From: Chenopodium formosanum
Lineage: Eukaryota > Streptophyta > Magnoliopsida > Caryophyllales > Amaranthaceae
Length of the DNA stretch: 64,000 nucleotides
Assembly: GCA_024500155.1 (NCBI GenBank)
Contig: CM044869.1
Coordinates: 35,133,898-35,197,897, forward strand
Reading direction: 5' to 3'
The notes beneath the pieces were generated by a model, which saw only the letters and a program-made list of their open reading frames with translations, was not told the origin of the DNA and did not search any database. The position numbers and the translations under genes were made by a program. Shown here one piece after another: positions 44,600 through 56,802 of the stretch (positions within the stretch are counted from its first letter, which is position 1; every line of letters begins with the position of its first letter).

Positions 44600-46444
44600 A
44601 TCAGTGTAGGGAATATTTCAAGCCATTAACCCCAAGCTTGAACCCCACTGTGATCATACACTTAAGCATGGTGGCGTCCAAAGGGAAGGAAGCTAGAGCA
44701 AAAGAGTCGCCAACAAGTATTAGGAACTTGTAAACCATTCACAAGGTGAAGATTACACCCCTTAACGATCCAGGAGATCGTCAACTCCAAAAGGTCTTGA
44801 ACCAAATAGGGTTCGAGGATGAGGGTACAAATCCAACCTAAAAGAGATTGAACCTGCCCTAAATAGGCCTCTACTTTATTCTTCTCGTATTCATGTGCGC
44901 TTTCTGACTAACATGAAAACAATAGATCAACCCTAAACCTGTTTAATATATGTTGGTTGAATATTAATGCACAAATAAACTATTATTGGCGATCACTTGA
45001 ATTATAATCATATTAGCCCTAAACAAGATTATTAATTATCTTATTAAGCGTGATTACAAGTACAAATTCCCTTTAAACATGCATAAAAGGCGTGATCAAG
45101 CAATAACAATAAATAATCATCAATCAACATGATAACAATCATCATAATCATCATTATAATCATGTTAATAATAAAGCTTAAATATAATTGCAAGATCTTA
45201 GGCATGATACTAACAAGATTAATAACAAACCCTAGCATGTCACTAAGCAATAAAAATCAAAGCTTTAAACCTAACATGGTACTAACATGATATTAGAAAA
45301 GAGTAAAAGGCACCCTAAACATGATACTAGAAAGCAACAGAAACATCCTAACATGATACTAGGAATTAAACAAATTTAAACATGCTTTCTACAAGAATAG
45401 AGCAATAAGACTACATAATTTGATGCCTCGTATCTCTTTCTAATAACAAAATACACGCGTTAGTAACTTCAAGGAAAATATAAATCAAACAATTAAATTA
45501 AATAATTGAAATAGAGATTTGGGACCAAATCCTCAGAAATTATAACCTTTCACGTCTAGGGCGAAGGCAACTTCGAACTTGGCTAGGTGTTTCTAGATCT
45601 CGTGAATGCGGAATTCTGTTTGAGGGAAGGTTTCGAAAAAGAATAGAGAAAGAAAGCTTCTAGCTTTAGAGAGAGATGATGATGATTGAAATTATTCTCC
45701 TTAAAAACGGAGATTCAGGACCCTATTTATAAGAAAACAGTCCGGAAATAGGTAGAATTTGATAATGAATAAAACTCCACTCTGTCGCTGCAAAACCGAC
45801 CTTGTCGCTTGGCGACAAGCTCTGTCGCGTGGCGACAATCCTGTCGTTTGGCGACAGCCTGGATTCCTAAGCGCTTTCAAACACGGAGTCCACTTATCAA
45901 TAAAAAATGACTTGTAAAGTCCGTATGAAAACTGAAATCGTATTTTTCTTAAAATAATATTTTATTCCAAATAAAACTTATCAAAAATATAATTATTAAT
46001 TCTAATCTTATTAGGATTAAAGAGAACCTTCTAGAGAATTCTAGAAGACTATAATTAATTCTAATAACTTTAGAAATAACAATTAACATTGGGCCCTCCC
46101 CTAGATCATTGGGCCGCATGTAAAGATCAACTGGGCCCAGTTAGTATTTTGGCCATAACTTCCTCATTATTCATCGGAATTGGGCTTATAATATATCGTT
46201 GGAAATCTCTTTGCAAGCCCCATCCAACTACACAATTATTGGACCCTTTTCGTGGACCAAACTAAACTGGATTGGTTATTTTCATAAAATAGAGTTGTTT
46301 TCGAAAACAGAAAGAAAGAATTTAATAAAAACCAACCGCAACACTTGACCTTTCACACTTTCACCCCGTTCGATTATCATTCGACGTAAAAGGTATTCAT
46401 ACTGGGTTGGTTTTGGGGAGACACATTTGGGTGTCTACAATCAG
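44600..46444 (-). repeat. Solo LTR of the TGTAGACACC family (44605-46439)
   Basis: 1,835 bp with TG..CA ends and a perfect target duplication ATCAG at 44600-44604 and 46440-46444. It reads on the minus strand: TGTAGACACCCAAATGTGTC start, hairpin cluster, TATA CTTATAAATAGGG (45721-45733), CT-rich leader. No internal domain. It is related to the interrupted LTR at 31310. Confidence 0.85.
45801..45857. repeat. Cluster of three TGTCGC..GCGACA hairpins
   Basis: CTTGTCGCTTGGCGACAAG, then TGTCGCGTGGCGACA, then CTGTCGTTTGGCGACAG. Stems are 6-8 bp, loops 3-5 bp. It sits just upstream of the LTR TATA box. Confidence 0.85.
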
Positions 46445-48900
46445 TCATTTGTGCAAATCTTTTAAGAACTTTATAGGAAGGGATGTGATTCATCATCGTT
46501 CAAGTCATTTCCAAATGGCATCGAGTTCTCCGTGAAGACATACTATATTCAATGAGGAGCTATTTATGAAATTCCAATTTCATAACTTTGAGATGATCAC
46601 ACTTGGCTCAAGCAAACATCGCTCGATCTAATCTAGACGTTTTGATATCTTGCCAAGTCGATGCTATACTTCACTGAACTTTTAAGCTATATCCAGTTTG
46701 TTCACATTTGATGTATATAGCCATATTCTTTAAAATTATTGTGAAACGTCAAAGTAATTGAATCCTCTTTAGCTTTTCTATACCAAGCACAATAGCTTTT
46801 TTCTTTGTTGGTTTCAATAAGTAAGACTTGCTTGTCTTAAAACGATTCTGAATTGATCAACTATCAAGAGTATGTCTAATAAAGCCTTGAGTACGTTCTT
46901 ATCGATGTGACATTGCTAAAGATGTTCGAAACATGAATCATGTCCATGACTTGAAGTTTGTGAGTTTTCATGTTAGGGAAATGTTTGTTTATAAACAAGA
47001 ATTCTTCACTCATGGCTTAGACAACCATTCCATTCAAATAAAACCCGCAACTATTGTTCCTTTACTTTGAATGTGAGTCTTTCCGTGTGGAAACGGATTG
47101 TTTGTTGATTATGGAACATAATAACCATTATTCATTCCAGCCTTAGCTTAAAAGGTCTTTAAACAAAATAAATGACCTTATAATAGATGTAGCACTACTT
47201 GCTTCATTCTAAGCTTGTAAATCAATAAATTAGCTTAACTTCAATGGTTTGAGGTCACTTTCAAAGTGGAACACTCAAGCATTATCTGATATTTGTGAAG
47301 ATAATGAGTTACTAATTTAACTACAATAACATGACCTCATGGGTAGAAAAGGAATCTTATTCCTTTTCTTTGTTTCTTGTTTCCTTTATTTCTTATCATC
47401 TAATAACTTTTATACTCTGTTAGGCATAATTAAGCATCTAATGCGCCGTAAAACAAAGTTCCATCTTTTCCTTTAATTCGTACTTGAATTGCAACATCAA
47501 TGAGTTGTACTCATTAGAGTATGAAGCGAAAAGATATGTTGATTGTCAACTATTGACAATTTGAGTCTTCAACTCAATATTTCATGTTCATCGGACTTAG
47601 TCATATAAGTCTTTTATGAGAGTTGCATTTTAGAAATGCTTTTCCTTTCTTTGAGGACTATCCTCAAAGATTTTACCAATCATTGGAAACAATATAATTT
47701 GATTTAGAATTCTACAAATATAAGTTAAAAGTATAACCATTTATCAAGATAATAACATAAGTTTGAAATCTAAAGTATACATGAAAACTTTCAATCTTAT
47801 TAAGTGTTTTATCCACGCATATAAAATTGTCCCTTTTAGGCGAGAATAAAACGATTCCAAGATCCCAAAAATCAAAAAGTTATAAGGCATGCTTTGGCTT
47901 GTCTTAACACTTAATATTTTAAGGTAAGCAATATAATTTCTAATAGCTCTAAGCTATTCTTGGTTCGATAAAACATCGCATCTAATGCTTTCATGACGTT
48001 TATCTCCATTGCCACGACATCTAAGGATTCCTTACTGATATCATTAAGTTTACCCAAAATCAACATGTATACCTAGTATATCTTACGTTCCTAGGGAGAT
48101 AGTGATGCCTTGCTTTGGAATAGCCCATCACTATGCACATTAGTTCGGTAAGCGTTATTTTGGAATGGCAAATTTTACTCAATTTTTATAGGGACCTAGG
48201 GTTTCTATGTTGGTTGATTTAAGTGAACTTAATTAATCATCGCAACATTTGAAGTCATAAACATGGATCTAACATATCATTCATATATAAGCACATTTAT
48301 ATATAGAAAGCATAAGTACAAGATGCATTTGGCAACTAGAATGACCCCTTGAGTCTTCATGTCTTCAAGGGTCTCTATTACAAGTTCATGGCTTCGTCTT
48401 CTTAGAAACGTCGACTTCAAGAAACCACCATCAATTATATAACTATTAGTAACTAAGATTAGGAGTAATCTAAATATTAAGGTACAAAAATACGCAACGG
48501 TTCGCAGACCGTATTTAGATTTACTAAAATACATAACGGATCGCAGTCCTTATTTACTATCCTAATCGAGCCCCTCTAATTGCCATTTTCATAAAACTTT
48601 TGACTAAATATTCATTCCATTCATCCATTCAATATATGTGAATGGCCCATGCATTTTACAACGTAAAAAAAAAATAATGCAAAAACACGCAAGCTAGTAA
48701 AACTAACTTAGATGGTTAATCAAATTAACGCGCCTAATTAAAACTAGTCAAAGTTGTTAACCAATTATGTGATTAAACGTAATTAATAATATCTCAAATA
48801 ATTAATGAAGCTCCCACCAAAATTCTACATCCAACTTAATTAATCCAATTAATTAAACCGATAAATCCAAATTTTGCCAAATAAATTTGCAAGTGCTAGG
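46445..48900 (-). repeat. Non-coding retroelement-derived DNA (Copia-like, probably LARD type)
   Basis: AT-rich with no coding frame above 85 codons. It continues the element into which the solo LTR inserted. A 39-bp tandem duplication with AACGG..CGCAG is at about 48486-48563. I cannot define the ends of the element. Confidence 0.4.
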
Positions 48901-48959
48901 AAAAACCGAGGCCTGGCCTTATTTTAATTTAAATAATTAAACAAATAAATAAATAATTA

Positions 48960-49300
48960 AAACGACAAAAATTACAAAATTGCATAGCCCAACGATGCCT
49001 ATGTTCCTAGCACCAAGGCTTGGTGTGCCTTGCATGGCCATTACTCCCAAAACCACTTGGTACCGAAGCACGTGGGAGTGGGACACGGTGTCGCTTGCGC
49101 GTTACAACGCCCACATCAGCGCACTTGCGCGCACACAAGTCATGGCCTCAAAGGCCTTTGTTGTGCAAGCTTTGTGTTGGCCATAGCCATATATCATAGC
49201 CCACGCCCTGCACATGTTGCCATAAGCAACGTACTATGCTGCACCAAGCAATGCACTATGCTCTCACACACGAGTTCGGGATTTTATCCCAAATTTTTGT
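48960..49300. repeat. GC-rich block within LTR-like DNA
   Basis: GCATAGCCCA, CCAAGGCTTGG, GCGCACTTGCGCGC and GCCATAGCCATA motifs with many short palindromes. Frames found here are composition artefacts. Confidence 0.45.
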
Positions 49301-49439
49301 GTGATTTTAAAATCAATTCTAATTTTTTTTTTAGAACAAACATTTGAGAAATATGAAAATAAAACAAATCCAACTTAAATAACTTTAATCTTTTAGTGCA
49401 CAAACCAAAATTAATTCAAGAACCATTCTTTAAATTATT

Positions 49440-50345
49440 TTTAGCTTAACTTGATGCTACCAAAAACAAAGGTTGAATCTCTTAATTAATTTAACCAAAC
49501 ATAAATTAATAATGAGCTTTAGCAATATTAAAAGAAGTTGGAGAGGAAAAAAAAAAAACAATCATCCAATGAAAATTTTCCAACACTAACTTGTGTTAAC
49601 TTGAAAAATTACATTATCCAATATAAAGAGTAACCAAATTTCAGTCACAAGTTTGAACCTGTAAGACTTTAATCAACTTGAAAAATGATTAAATCTAATT
49701 TAGTTCAACACGGAATCTAGAAAGTTAAGATCCAACCAAATAAACAATTAAAGATTAGATCTTTAACATTTTAGGGGCTTCAAAATTACAAATTCACCAT
49801 AAACATTCACACTTGAAGCAATGAATTTTCAAAAATGTGAAATTGCAAGTTTATGTGAAAAATGAGCCAACCAAATTAAGCATCTGTTATTACTTTATAA
49901 TCATGCTTAAAAAGGCTTATAATTGCAGTAGATTAATGATGTAACCATACACATAATCTAACATTAACATGCCTTAATTAATCAAGGTTTAAATATTTAA
50001 AATTTATCATCAAAAACAAAAACCCCTTAAAAAACCACTTTCCGAGTGGATTTTGGCTTCTAAAAGGTCATCGTTAACCACTATGTGGATAAAGAATGAT
50101 TTAGAACATCGGTTCCACCAAAAATTTACCAGTTTTGGGTCAAAATCTGGGTTCTTAAGCCTAAATTAGCTTAAGCACGAGATTAAAAACTAGTTAAAAC
50201 GAGCTTCTAATCTAATTAGAAAACAAAATTAGAAATTTAAATCCATTTAAATCACCTTAATTAATTATTCTACAATAATTAAAGGAGCACGGCTCCGGTA
50301 CTGCTGTTAGGTTTCTTGATGTCGGACATCACACGGAACAAAACC
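49440..50345 (-). repeat. Inverted repeat arm A
   Basis: On the minus strand this matches 52450-53305 of the plus strand with moderate divergence. Shared landmarks: TTCCGTGTGATGT, GAATTAATTAAGG-like blocks, CCAAAATCCAC, AGATCTAATCTTTAATTG and GTAGCATCAA. It is probably part of an LTR or leader of a non-coding retrotransposon family. No gene. Confidence 0.7.
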
Positions 50346-51642
50346 CTCCAAAAATTCGCACACAAATAAAAGTAACTAGCATGCATATTAATTAACAACA
50401 ATCACATAATTAATTAACCAAGAGAGAGAAAGAGGAAAAGACGATCATACCCTTGACACGTGCTTCGCACTTTCTTAGAGCTCGAACATGAAAGCGTAGA
50501 GCTCCGCAAATGCACAAGCCTGTAACGACTCACACCCTCGAGACCCGACTCAAACAGCTCCTACCCCAAAGCTTAGTCGGGACTAGACCAAGAAAAACTA
50601 GTGCATTATTTGTGTATAGCCTATTTCGATGGCAGCAATGGTGGTGTTCTAATTTGTGTAGGGGTTGTTGTTGGTGAATTCAAAGGGGCTTGAAGAAGAT
50701 GATGAAGGTGGTAGGGTTAGGAGAATGAAGAAGATGAGCTAGTGGAGTTAATAACTAGGACTACCTCAAATTATGTTGATGAAATAGATCAATTAGGGTT
50801 GCTTCAAATTAAACTTCATCTTAACCTAATAACATGCAAACTTTTATATAAGGGATATAATTATGTGTGTATGTAGTTTGGAAAAGGGATGATTTGATTA
50901 AAACGATTAGGGGTGAAAGTAATTTGGATTAAAACCATAACGAGCAGAAAAAAAAAACAAAATTAGTATTCAGTTAGAATCGGATTGGAAAAAAAATTAA
51001 AATTTGTTTTTCGAGTTTGGATTCGATTTTAGGCTTCTCAAAACCAAAATAAACCAAATGAACCAAAGCAAAATATGCTATAAATATATGCATGTCTGAT
51101 TTATAAAGTAGGCCCAATTTTAAAGCCATAACTGATCTTAGTTTCCCTTTATATATAAAAATTAGAAATCCTAAAAACCCTAAAGCTCATAACTCATCAA
51201 CCACCTTTCTATCTCATCTGCTCTCATCTTTCCTCTTGTCTTATTTGATCTCATCTTTCCTATTTCCTTTCATCAAAATTCAAGTTTATTTCTCAATCCT
51301 TATCCCTAATTTCTCTATGAACCTTTGTTTACATGCAATACAATTAAAAAATGATGAAATTTGATTTATCAATTTGGTACTCATACTTTAATTGGTGTAA
51401 ATTCAAGTCATACATAAATGATATCAAAGGACCTTAGAAATAATTTCAACAATCTACAAAGGGGTTCAAGCTCTTGATAATCCAAAGGTATATGCAAGGA
51501 AACACAAGAGAACAACTGAACTTGAATTTTTGAATGTAACTTGCAGATATATTAATCTTGAGATTATTGGTGGCCAAATTTAAACCTCATAATAATTATT
51601 CTATAAATTTACAATTATTTGTCGATTTAGATCTTGTTATTG
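50346..51642. other. Non-coding DNA between the inverted arms
   Basis: Contains AGTGCATTATTTGTGTATAG at about 50611, the reverse of a sequence near 28505-28530, so a Copia-like 3' end in minus orientation is likely. A TATA-like TTATATATAAAAA and TAAAAACCCTAAA leader-like part are at 51149-51190. No gene. Confidence 0.4.
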
Positions 51643-52449
51643 AAAGAAATGGTGTCCTTTGAACAAGTGTATTATTCTGATAGAGGGTTCGAAATTATTA
51701 GAAAGCTAATTATTCAGTGAGGTCAAGTGATCGAAATGCTTAGATAGAGGCCGCTTCCGATCAGTATTATTAATGCATAATTAATATTACATCTTAATCT
51801 TTACTGAAACCTACGGGTCACAACCAATCAAGTAACCGAACCTAAACAACGAACTAATCCGAAGGATTAAATGAGTCATTAGAGTATTACCAACAGAGAC
51901 GTCGGATATCGAGCTTAGAGCGTGGAAACCAAGTGTCGTAAGTCGAGTCAAATTTAGGATTCGACGAGATGAGAAATCAAGCAAACAACAAATCAACGCG
52001 CGCGAAAATCCTAGCCACGTGGTCGCCCAGCCAAAGAGAGGGCTAAGTAGGCTAGCATAGCTAGCCGAGCTCCTTGCCGCAAGGCAATGCTTGGCCACAA
52101 GCCCAGCATGCATCGCATGCATGTGCTAGTCGAGCTGGCCGAGCAACCTTGCTAGCAAGGTGTGGCATCATGCCGAGCATGCATGCAGGCTAGCACGCCC
52201 AGCAGCACGTGCGCCAGGCACATACTGCTAGCACCGAGCTTAGTGTATAGCAATAGTAGTGCCCAGCATCTACTACGCCAGGCACATGCTGCTAGCACTA
52301 AGCTTAGTGCGTAGTAGGATCAGCGCCCAGCAACAAGAAGCACGCATGTACGCGTGGCTCCCTGTTGCAGGTTGTTGCAGGGAGGCCTAGCTGGGCAGGC
52401 CCAGCCGAGGGACCAGGCATATCTGTGTACGGATTTTGGGCGAGTTTCC
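51643..52449 (+). repeat. Copia-like LTR start and GC-rich zone
   Basis: Begins TGAAAGAAATGGTGTCCTTT, similar to 28555. It has a GC-rich zone at 52010-52420 with GCTAGC, GCATGC and CCAGGCACATGCTGCTAGCA repeats; a near 60-bp segment is duplicated at about 52200-52320. No gene. Confidence 0.5.
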
Positions 52450-53310
52450 TTCCGTGTGATGTTGGACATCTCAAAATCCAATAGCGGTATCGAACCCGCG
52501 CTCATTTAATTATTGTAACTAATAATTAATTAAGGTTATTTAAATGGATTAAAATTTCTGGTTTTGCTTTCTATTTAGATTAGAAGCTTGTTTTAATTAG
52601 TTTTAATCTCATTTTTATGCTAATTTTGGCTACTGAAATCTGATTCTAACTCAAAACTAGTGAATTTTGGGTGGAATCGACGTTCTTAAAAATGACCTTT
52701 GAGAAGCCAAAATCCACCCAGAAACATGTATTTCGAGGGGTTTTTCGTTTTTGACGAAAAATTTTAAATCTTAAACCTTGATTAATTATGGCATGTTAAT
52801 GTTAGATTACGCGTATGGTTACATCTTTAATCTACTGCAATAATAACCCTTATTAAGCATGTTTATCAAGTCATATTTGGTGCTTAATTTGGTAAGTTCA
52901 TTTTTCACATAAACTTGCAATTTCACATTCTTGCAAATTAATTGCTTCAAGTGTGAATGTTTATGTTGAATTTGTTATTTTGAAGCCCTTAAAGTGTTAA
53001 AGATCTAATCTTTAATTGTTCATTTGGTTGAATATTTACTTGCTAGATTCCATGTTGAACAAATTTTAATTTAATCATTTTTCAAGTTGGTTAAAGTCAT
53101 AAAGGTTTAAACTTGTGATTGAAAATTGATTACTCTTCATATTGAAATATTTAATTTTTCAAAGTTTACACAAGTTAATGTTGGAAATTTTCATTAGATG
53201 ATTGTGTTTATTTTCCAACCTCTTTAAAATTTGTCAAAACTCATTATTAATTTATGTTTGGTTAAATTAATTGTGAGAATAACCCTTCAATTTTGTAGCA
53301 TCAATGTAAT
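52450..53310 (+). repeat. Inverted repeat arm B
   Basis: Plus-strand counterpart of arm A (49440-50345). Its right end GTAGCATCAATGTAAT is where another LTR and then the hAT element inserted. Confidence 0.7.
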
Positions 53311-53324
53311 TAGTGGTGGGCATG

Positions 53325-53530
53325 GGCCGTGCCGGGCCTGCCGTGGGCCGTGCCTAGGCGGGCCATGAACAGTGTCGTGCCGGGCCGTGCCGGCCCACGG
53401 TGGAGGCGGGCCGTGCCGTGCCGTGCCGGCCTTCAAGGTTTCCCTGTCCACGGCACGGCACGGCCCACCGTGCCGGTCGTGCCGTGCCGGGCCGCCCGTC
53501 GTGCCGGCCACCGTGCCGGCCCACGGCTTA
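53325..53530. repeat. Left subterminal GC array of the hAT element
   Basis: Many copies of GGGCCGTGCC, CCGTGCCGG and their reverse GGCACGGC within 200 bp, in contrast to the AT-rich interior. It is followed by poly-T/poly-A at 53531-53590. Short motif arrays near hAT ends are known transposase-binding zones. Confidence 0.85.
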
Positions 53531-53590
53531 CCCTTTTTTCTTTTTTTTTTTAAAAAAAAAAATTAAAAAAAACTTTAAAAAAACTTGAAT

Positions 53591-54045
53591 TTTTTTTATG
53601 AAAGAAAAAAATTGAATTGAATAATTATACAATTTAATATTTGAATTTAATAATTATTAAATTTTTTATGGAGTTAAGTTATATTAAATATTGTTTAAAT
53701 TATATTAATATTTATTGTTCATTCATAATTTACTATATATCATATTATTCATATAACTATATAAGTATTAGACAAAAAATAAATAACAATATAACATATT
53801 CCATAAAATTAAAAGTTGAAAAAATTCATTCATAAAAATTTATTAAGTAAAAGATAATATGAAGTACAAGTGTACAACTAACAATAATTGATGAATAACT
53901 TATTTTGTTATTTTATTATACGACTAATGTTAATAGAGTACATAGCCAACATAGGAAATACTAACATTTTCACTAATTAATAGAGTACATAGGAAATACT
54001 AGAATTTTCGCTAATTAATATTAATTCTCGAGTTGTTGGTAATCT
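53591..54045. other. hAT 3' non-coding region
   Basis: Very AT-rich, between the left GC array and the transposase stop. TTAATAGAGTACATAGGAAATACTA-like segments repeat at about 53932-53970 and 53977-54001. No gene. Confidence 0.5.
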
Positions 54046-56394
54046 TCAATCAAGGTCTTCATTATCTTCTTCGTCTTCATCTTCGGGCCCTTCGGCTTCA
54101 TGTTCACTAGCTAATGCGGAGGAGCTAGTTGAACCAGAACGATCGGAACCATCGATGTTGTCGTTGGCCGTAAAAGTACGATCTTGGATGCGTTCTTGGG
54201 CATCCATCCAATCCTTCAAGCAAACACACATTTCTAGTGTTTCGGGCTTCAAACTTGTTCTTCTATCGTCTAGAACCCTTCCCGAAGCACTAAAAGCTCG
54301 TTCCGAGGCAACGGAGGAGGCTTGGATGCTGAAAATATCACGTGCCATTGCCGCCAAAATTGGATGCTTTGTGCTTTGGGATTTCCACCAATCTAGGATG
54401 TCCATCCCCAACCTCGAATCTTCGTCCAAGCCTTTCATGAAGTCGTAGTTTAAGTACATTTGCAACTCCGAAACATCGCTTTGTGTTCGCCTTGATGATG
54501 ATCCACTACCTGAAAACTTAGATAACATGTTAGCAGCTTGGGCCGCCAAACTTTTGCCCGTTTTACTTACGCTTTTGGATGTTTGAGAAGGGGCAAAATG
54601 AGTGACGGTTCCATATTTAGATTCATAAACTCTATATAACTCAAAAAATTTATCTTTCACATGATTTTTATATTGTTCGACACCATCACCGAGTTGCATG
54701 CATTCATAGTAAATATCAATTAGCATAAATGTGCCATCATACTTTGATCTAGGATCTAAAATAGAAGCAAACATATAAACCATAGGAAGCTTAGTGTAAT
54801 ATTTACGCCATTTAGCCTCCATTTGTGGAACATAATCATTGTAATCTTGTTGTGATCGATGTTCATAAAGAAGTTGAGCAAATAAACATGCATTTTGAAG
54901 GAAAGAATGAATGCAAGGAACATAAACAGAAGAAAAACAGTGAGTCAAACTATATAATAATTGTAAAAATTGCATATATTTTTCACAATTATCCCAATCG
55001 GAGTCTGCTATCATGAATTGTGGATACTTATTATTGTAAAACAATGAAAATGGAACTCTATACGAAAGTGCCTGACTCAACATGTCATAGGTGGAGTTCC
55101 ACCTAGTTGGACAATCCGTTTTAATTCTAATAGGCTTTATCTTATTTTGCTTAAGATATCGCCTCCATTCCTGATACCTACTGCTAGAAGACATAATAGA
55201 CAAAACAGCATTTCGAATTTTGGAATAGTATGGACCAATTGCTTCTTGTCCATCCTTAACACACAAGTTTAAAACATGACAAATGCATCTAATATGTAAT
55301 GCATCTCCATCCATTATGACATTATACAAGTTTGGTTTAATTAGATTAGCACTAGCTGTCATGGATGTTGCATTATCAAACGTCATGGACATGATTTTGT
55401 CCCTAAGACAATATTCATCAAGAGCACTCATAATACAATTAGAAATATTAAAGGCCGTATGGGGGTATTCAAGCAATTTGAAATAAATAATACGTTTTTG
55501 CAATAACCATTCACTATCAACCCAATGACAAGTAACACACAAATAATGTAAACCATAACCACCATCCCATGCATCAGAAGTTATAGAAACTCTTGAAGTA
55601 AGAGTTTTAAGTTCTTCAATTAATTTCATTTTGTATTCTAAGTAAGTTTTCATGGCAGCTGTTTTAACGGTTTTTCGGGAGATTTTTTTGTGTTGGGGTT
55701 GTAGTGCTCGTTTAATGTAATTGTTAAACGGATCACTTTCAGCAAAAAGAAAAGGTTGTTCGGCTTGGACTATCATTCTCCCAAGTTCATCCCTATCCCT
55801 CTCATAATTGTAAGTGAAGCCATAAGGATGGAATTGAGAAATTTTTGGTTGAGTTGGGTCAGTACTAGGGGCACCACATTTTTCACTGTGTCGGTTTAGG
55901 TGCCCCGTACCGCCTTTGGCTGGAGCCGAATAAATATTACCACAAGTTTTACACTTGGCTTTTTCACCATCTTTACTTAACAAGAAATATTGCCAACATT
56001 TACTCTTTCGGTTTTTCAAAAGGGTCATTTCTTCTTCGGTGTACCATTCAATGAATGGGTTATCAGATGGGGGAATAGTATTTTGGACGGATGGGTCACT
56101 AGAGCCGGCAGGTTGTGTGTTGCTTGCTTGACTTGTTTGATAGTTAAATTCAAAAAGCATATCATGTGCGGAGGCATAATAAGGTGGAGATTGGGTGCTT
56201 TGCCATGGTTGGAATGTCCCTTGTTGATCTAATCCGGTGGGAAAACCGGTAGAAAACCCGGGGTGGGTGGGATTGGCCATTGTAGGGATTTGCATAGTAG
56301 GGATTTGCATTGTAGGGGGGGGCATAGAAGAGCCTTCCAATGGTCGTTTAGATTTGGCTTTTTTAGAGGAGGATTGGTTCGGGTTTGATGCCAT
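54046..56394 (-). CDS. hAT transposase, RICESLEEPER/ZBED-like, 782 residues
   Basis: A single uninterrupted frame with an ATG in good context (56392-56394). Domains in order: a low-complexity N-terminus with PTMQI repeats (28-39); a BED zinc finger at about 130-173 (C148, C151, then H165/H169 and C173); the hAT RNase-H-like fold with D274 (ITSDAWDGG), D340 (SMTFDNATS) and the conserved IRCICHVLNL; the hAT-type domain around 560-640; and the C-terminal dimerisation domain (DILDWWKSQSTKHPILAAMA) with E698 (SSVASERAFS). The D-D-E residues are present. The tail is acidic. Length is normal for this family. It would excise and reinsert hAT elements in the nucleus. It could also be domesticated, but its place between TIRs argues for a mobile gene. 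Confidence 0.95.
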   Translation of the reverse strand: MASNPNQSSSKKAKSKRPLEGSSMPPPTMQIPTMQIPTMANPTHPGFSTGFPTGLDQQGTFQPWQSTQSPPYYASAHDMLFEFNYQTSQASNTQPAGSSDPSVQNTIPPSDNPFIEWYTEEEMTLLKNRKSKCWQYFLLSKDGEKAKCKTCGNIYSAPAKGGTGHLNRHSEKCGAPSTDPTQPKISQFHPYGFTYNYERDRDELGRMIVQAEQPFLFAESDPFNNYIKRALQPQHKKISRKTVKTAAMKTYLEYKMKLIEELKTLTSRVSITSDAWDGGYGLHYLCVTCHWVDSEWLLQKRIIYFKLLEYPHTAFNISNCIMSALDEYCLRDKIMSMTFDNATSMTASANLIKPNLYNVIMDGDALHIRCICHVLNLCVKDGQEAIGPYYSKIRNAVLSIMSSSSRYQEWRRYLKQNKIKPIRIKTDCPTRWNSTYDMLSQALSYRVPFSLFYNNKYPQFMIADSDWDNCEKYMQFLQLLYSLTHCFSSVYVPCIHSFLQNACLFAQLLYEHRSQQDYNDYVPQMEAKWRKYYTKLPMVYMFASILDPRSKYDGTFMLIDIYYECMQLGDGVEQYKNHVKDKFFELYRVYESKYGTVTHFAPSQTSKSVSKTGKSLAAQAANMLSKFSGSGSSSRRTQSDVSELQMYLNYDFMKGLDEDSRLGMDILDWWKSQSTKHPILAAMARDIFSIQASSVASERAFSASGRVLDDRRTSLKPETLEMCVCLKDWMDAQERIQDRTFTANDNIDGSDRSGSTSSSALASEHEAEGPEDEDEEDNEDLD

Positions 56395-56752
56395 GATTAA
56401 TTAAGATTATTAACTAATAAATAATAATTAACAACAATATTAACAATTATAACAAATTAACAATTATAAGTTTATAACACTAACAAAGTAACAAATTATA
56501 ACAAATTATAACAATTAACAAGTATAAGTAAGTTTTTTTTCTTAATTATTACTTAATTAGTAAGTTAATAAATTTTCAAAAATAATTATAATAATAGTAG
56601 ATTATCTAAATCAATGAGATCCCAGGTAGGTTATGGTTAGGATCGACGTTGTCCAGAGCCCAAATCCCGCCTTAGACAGATTTCAACAATCCAAATAACC
56701 CACAATTAAAATAGAAAGTAGTTTTTATGTAATTAAGTAGTTCCAAGTATAC

Positions 56753-56802
<50 letters not shown>

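Noticed and set aside
43723..48900. A hidden Copia gag-pol
   Set aside because: No frame shows RT, integrase or protease motifs; the longest frame is 85 codons.
50880..51110. Possible MITE starting TAGGGGTGAAAGTAATTTGG
   Set aside because: No matching inverted end or target duplication was found, so the element cannot be supported.
53287..53588. Arg/Pro/Ala-rich frames at the left hAT end
   Set aside because: They lie in the subterminal GC array and exist on both strands.
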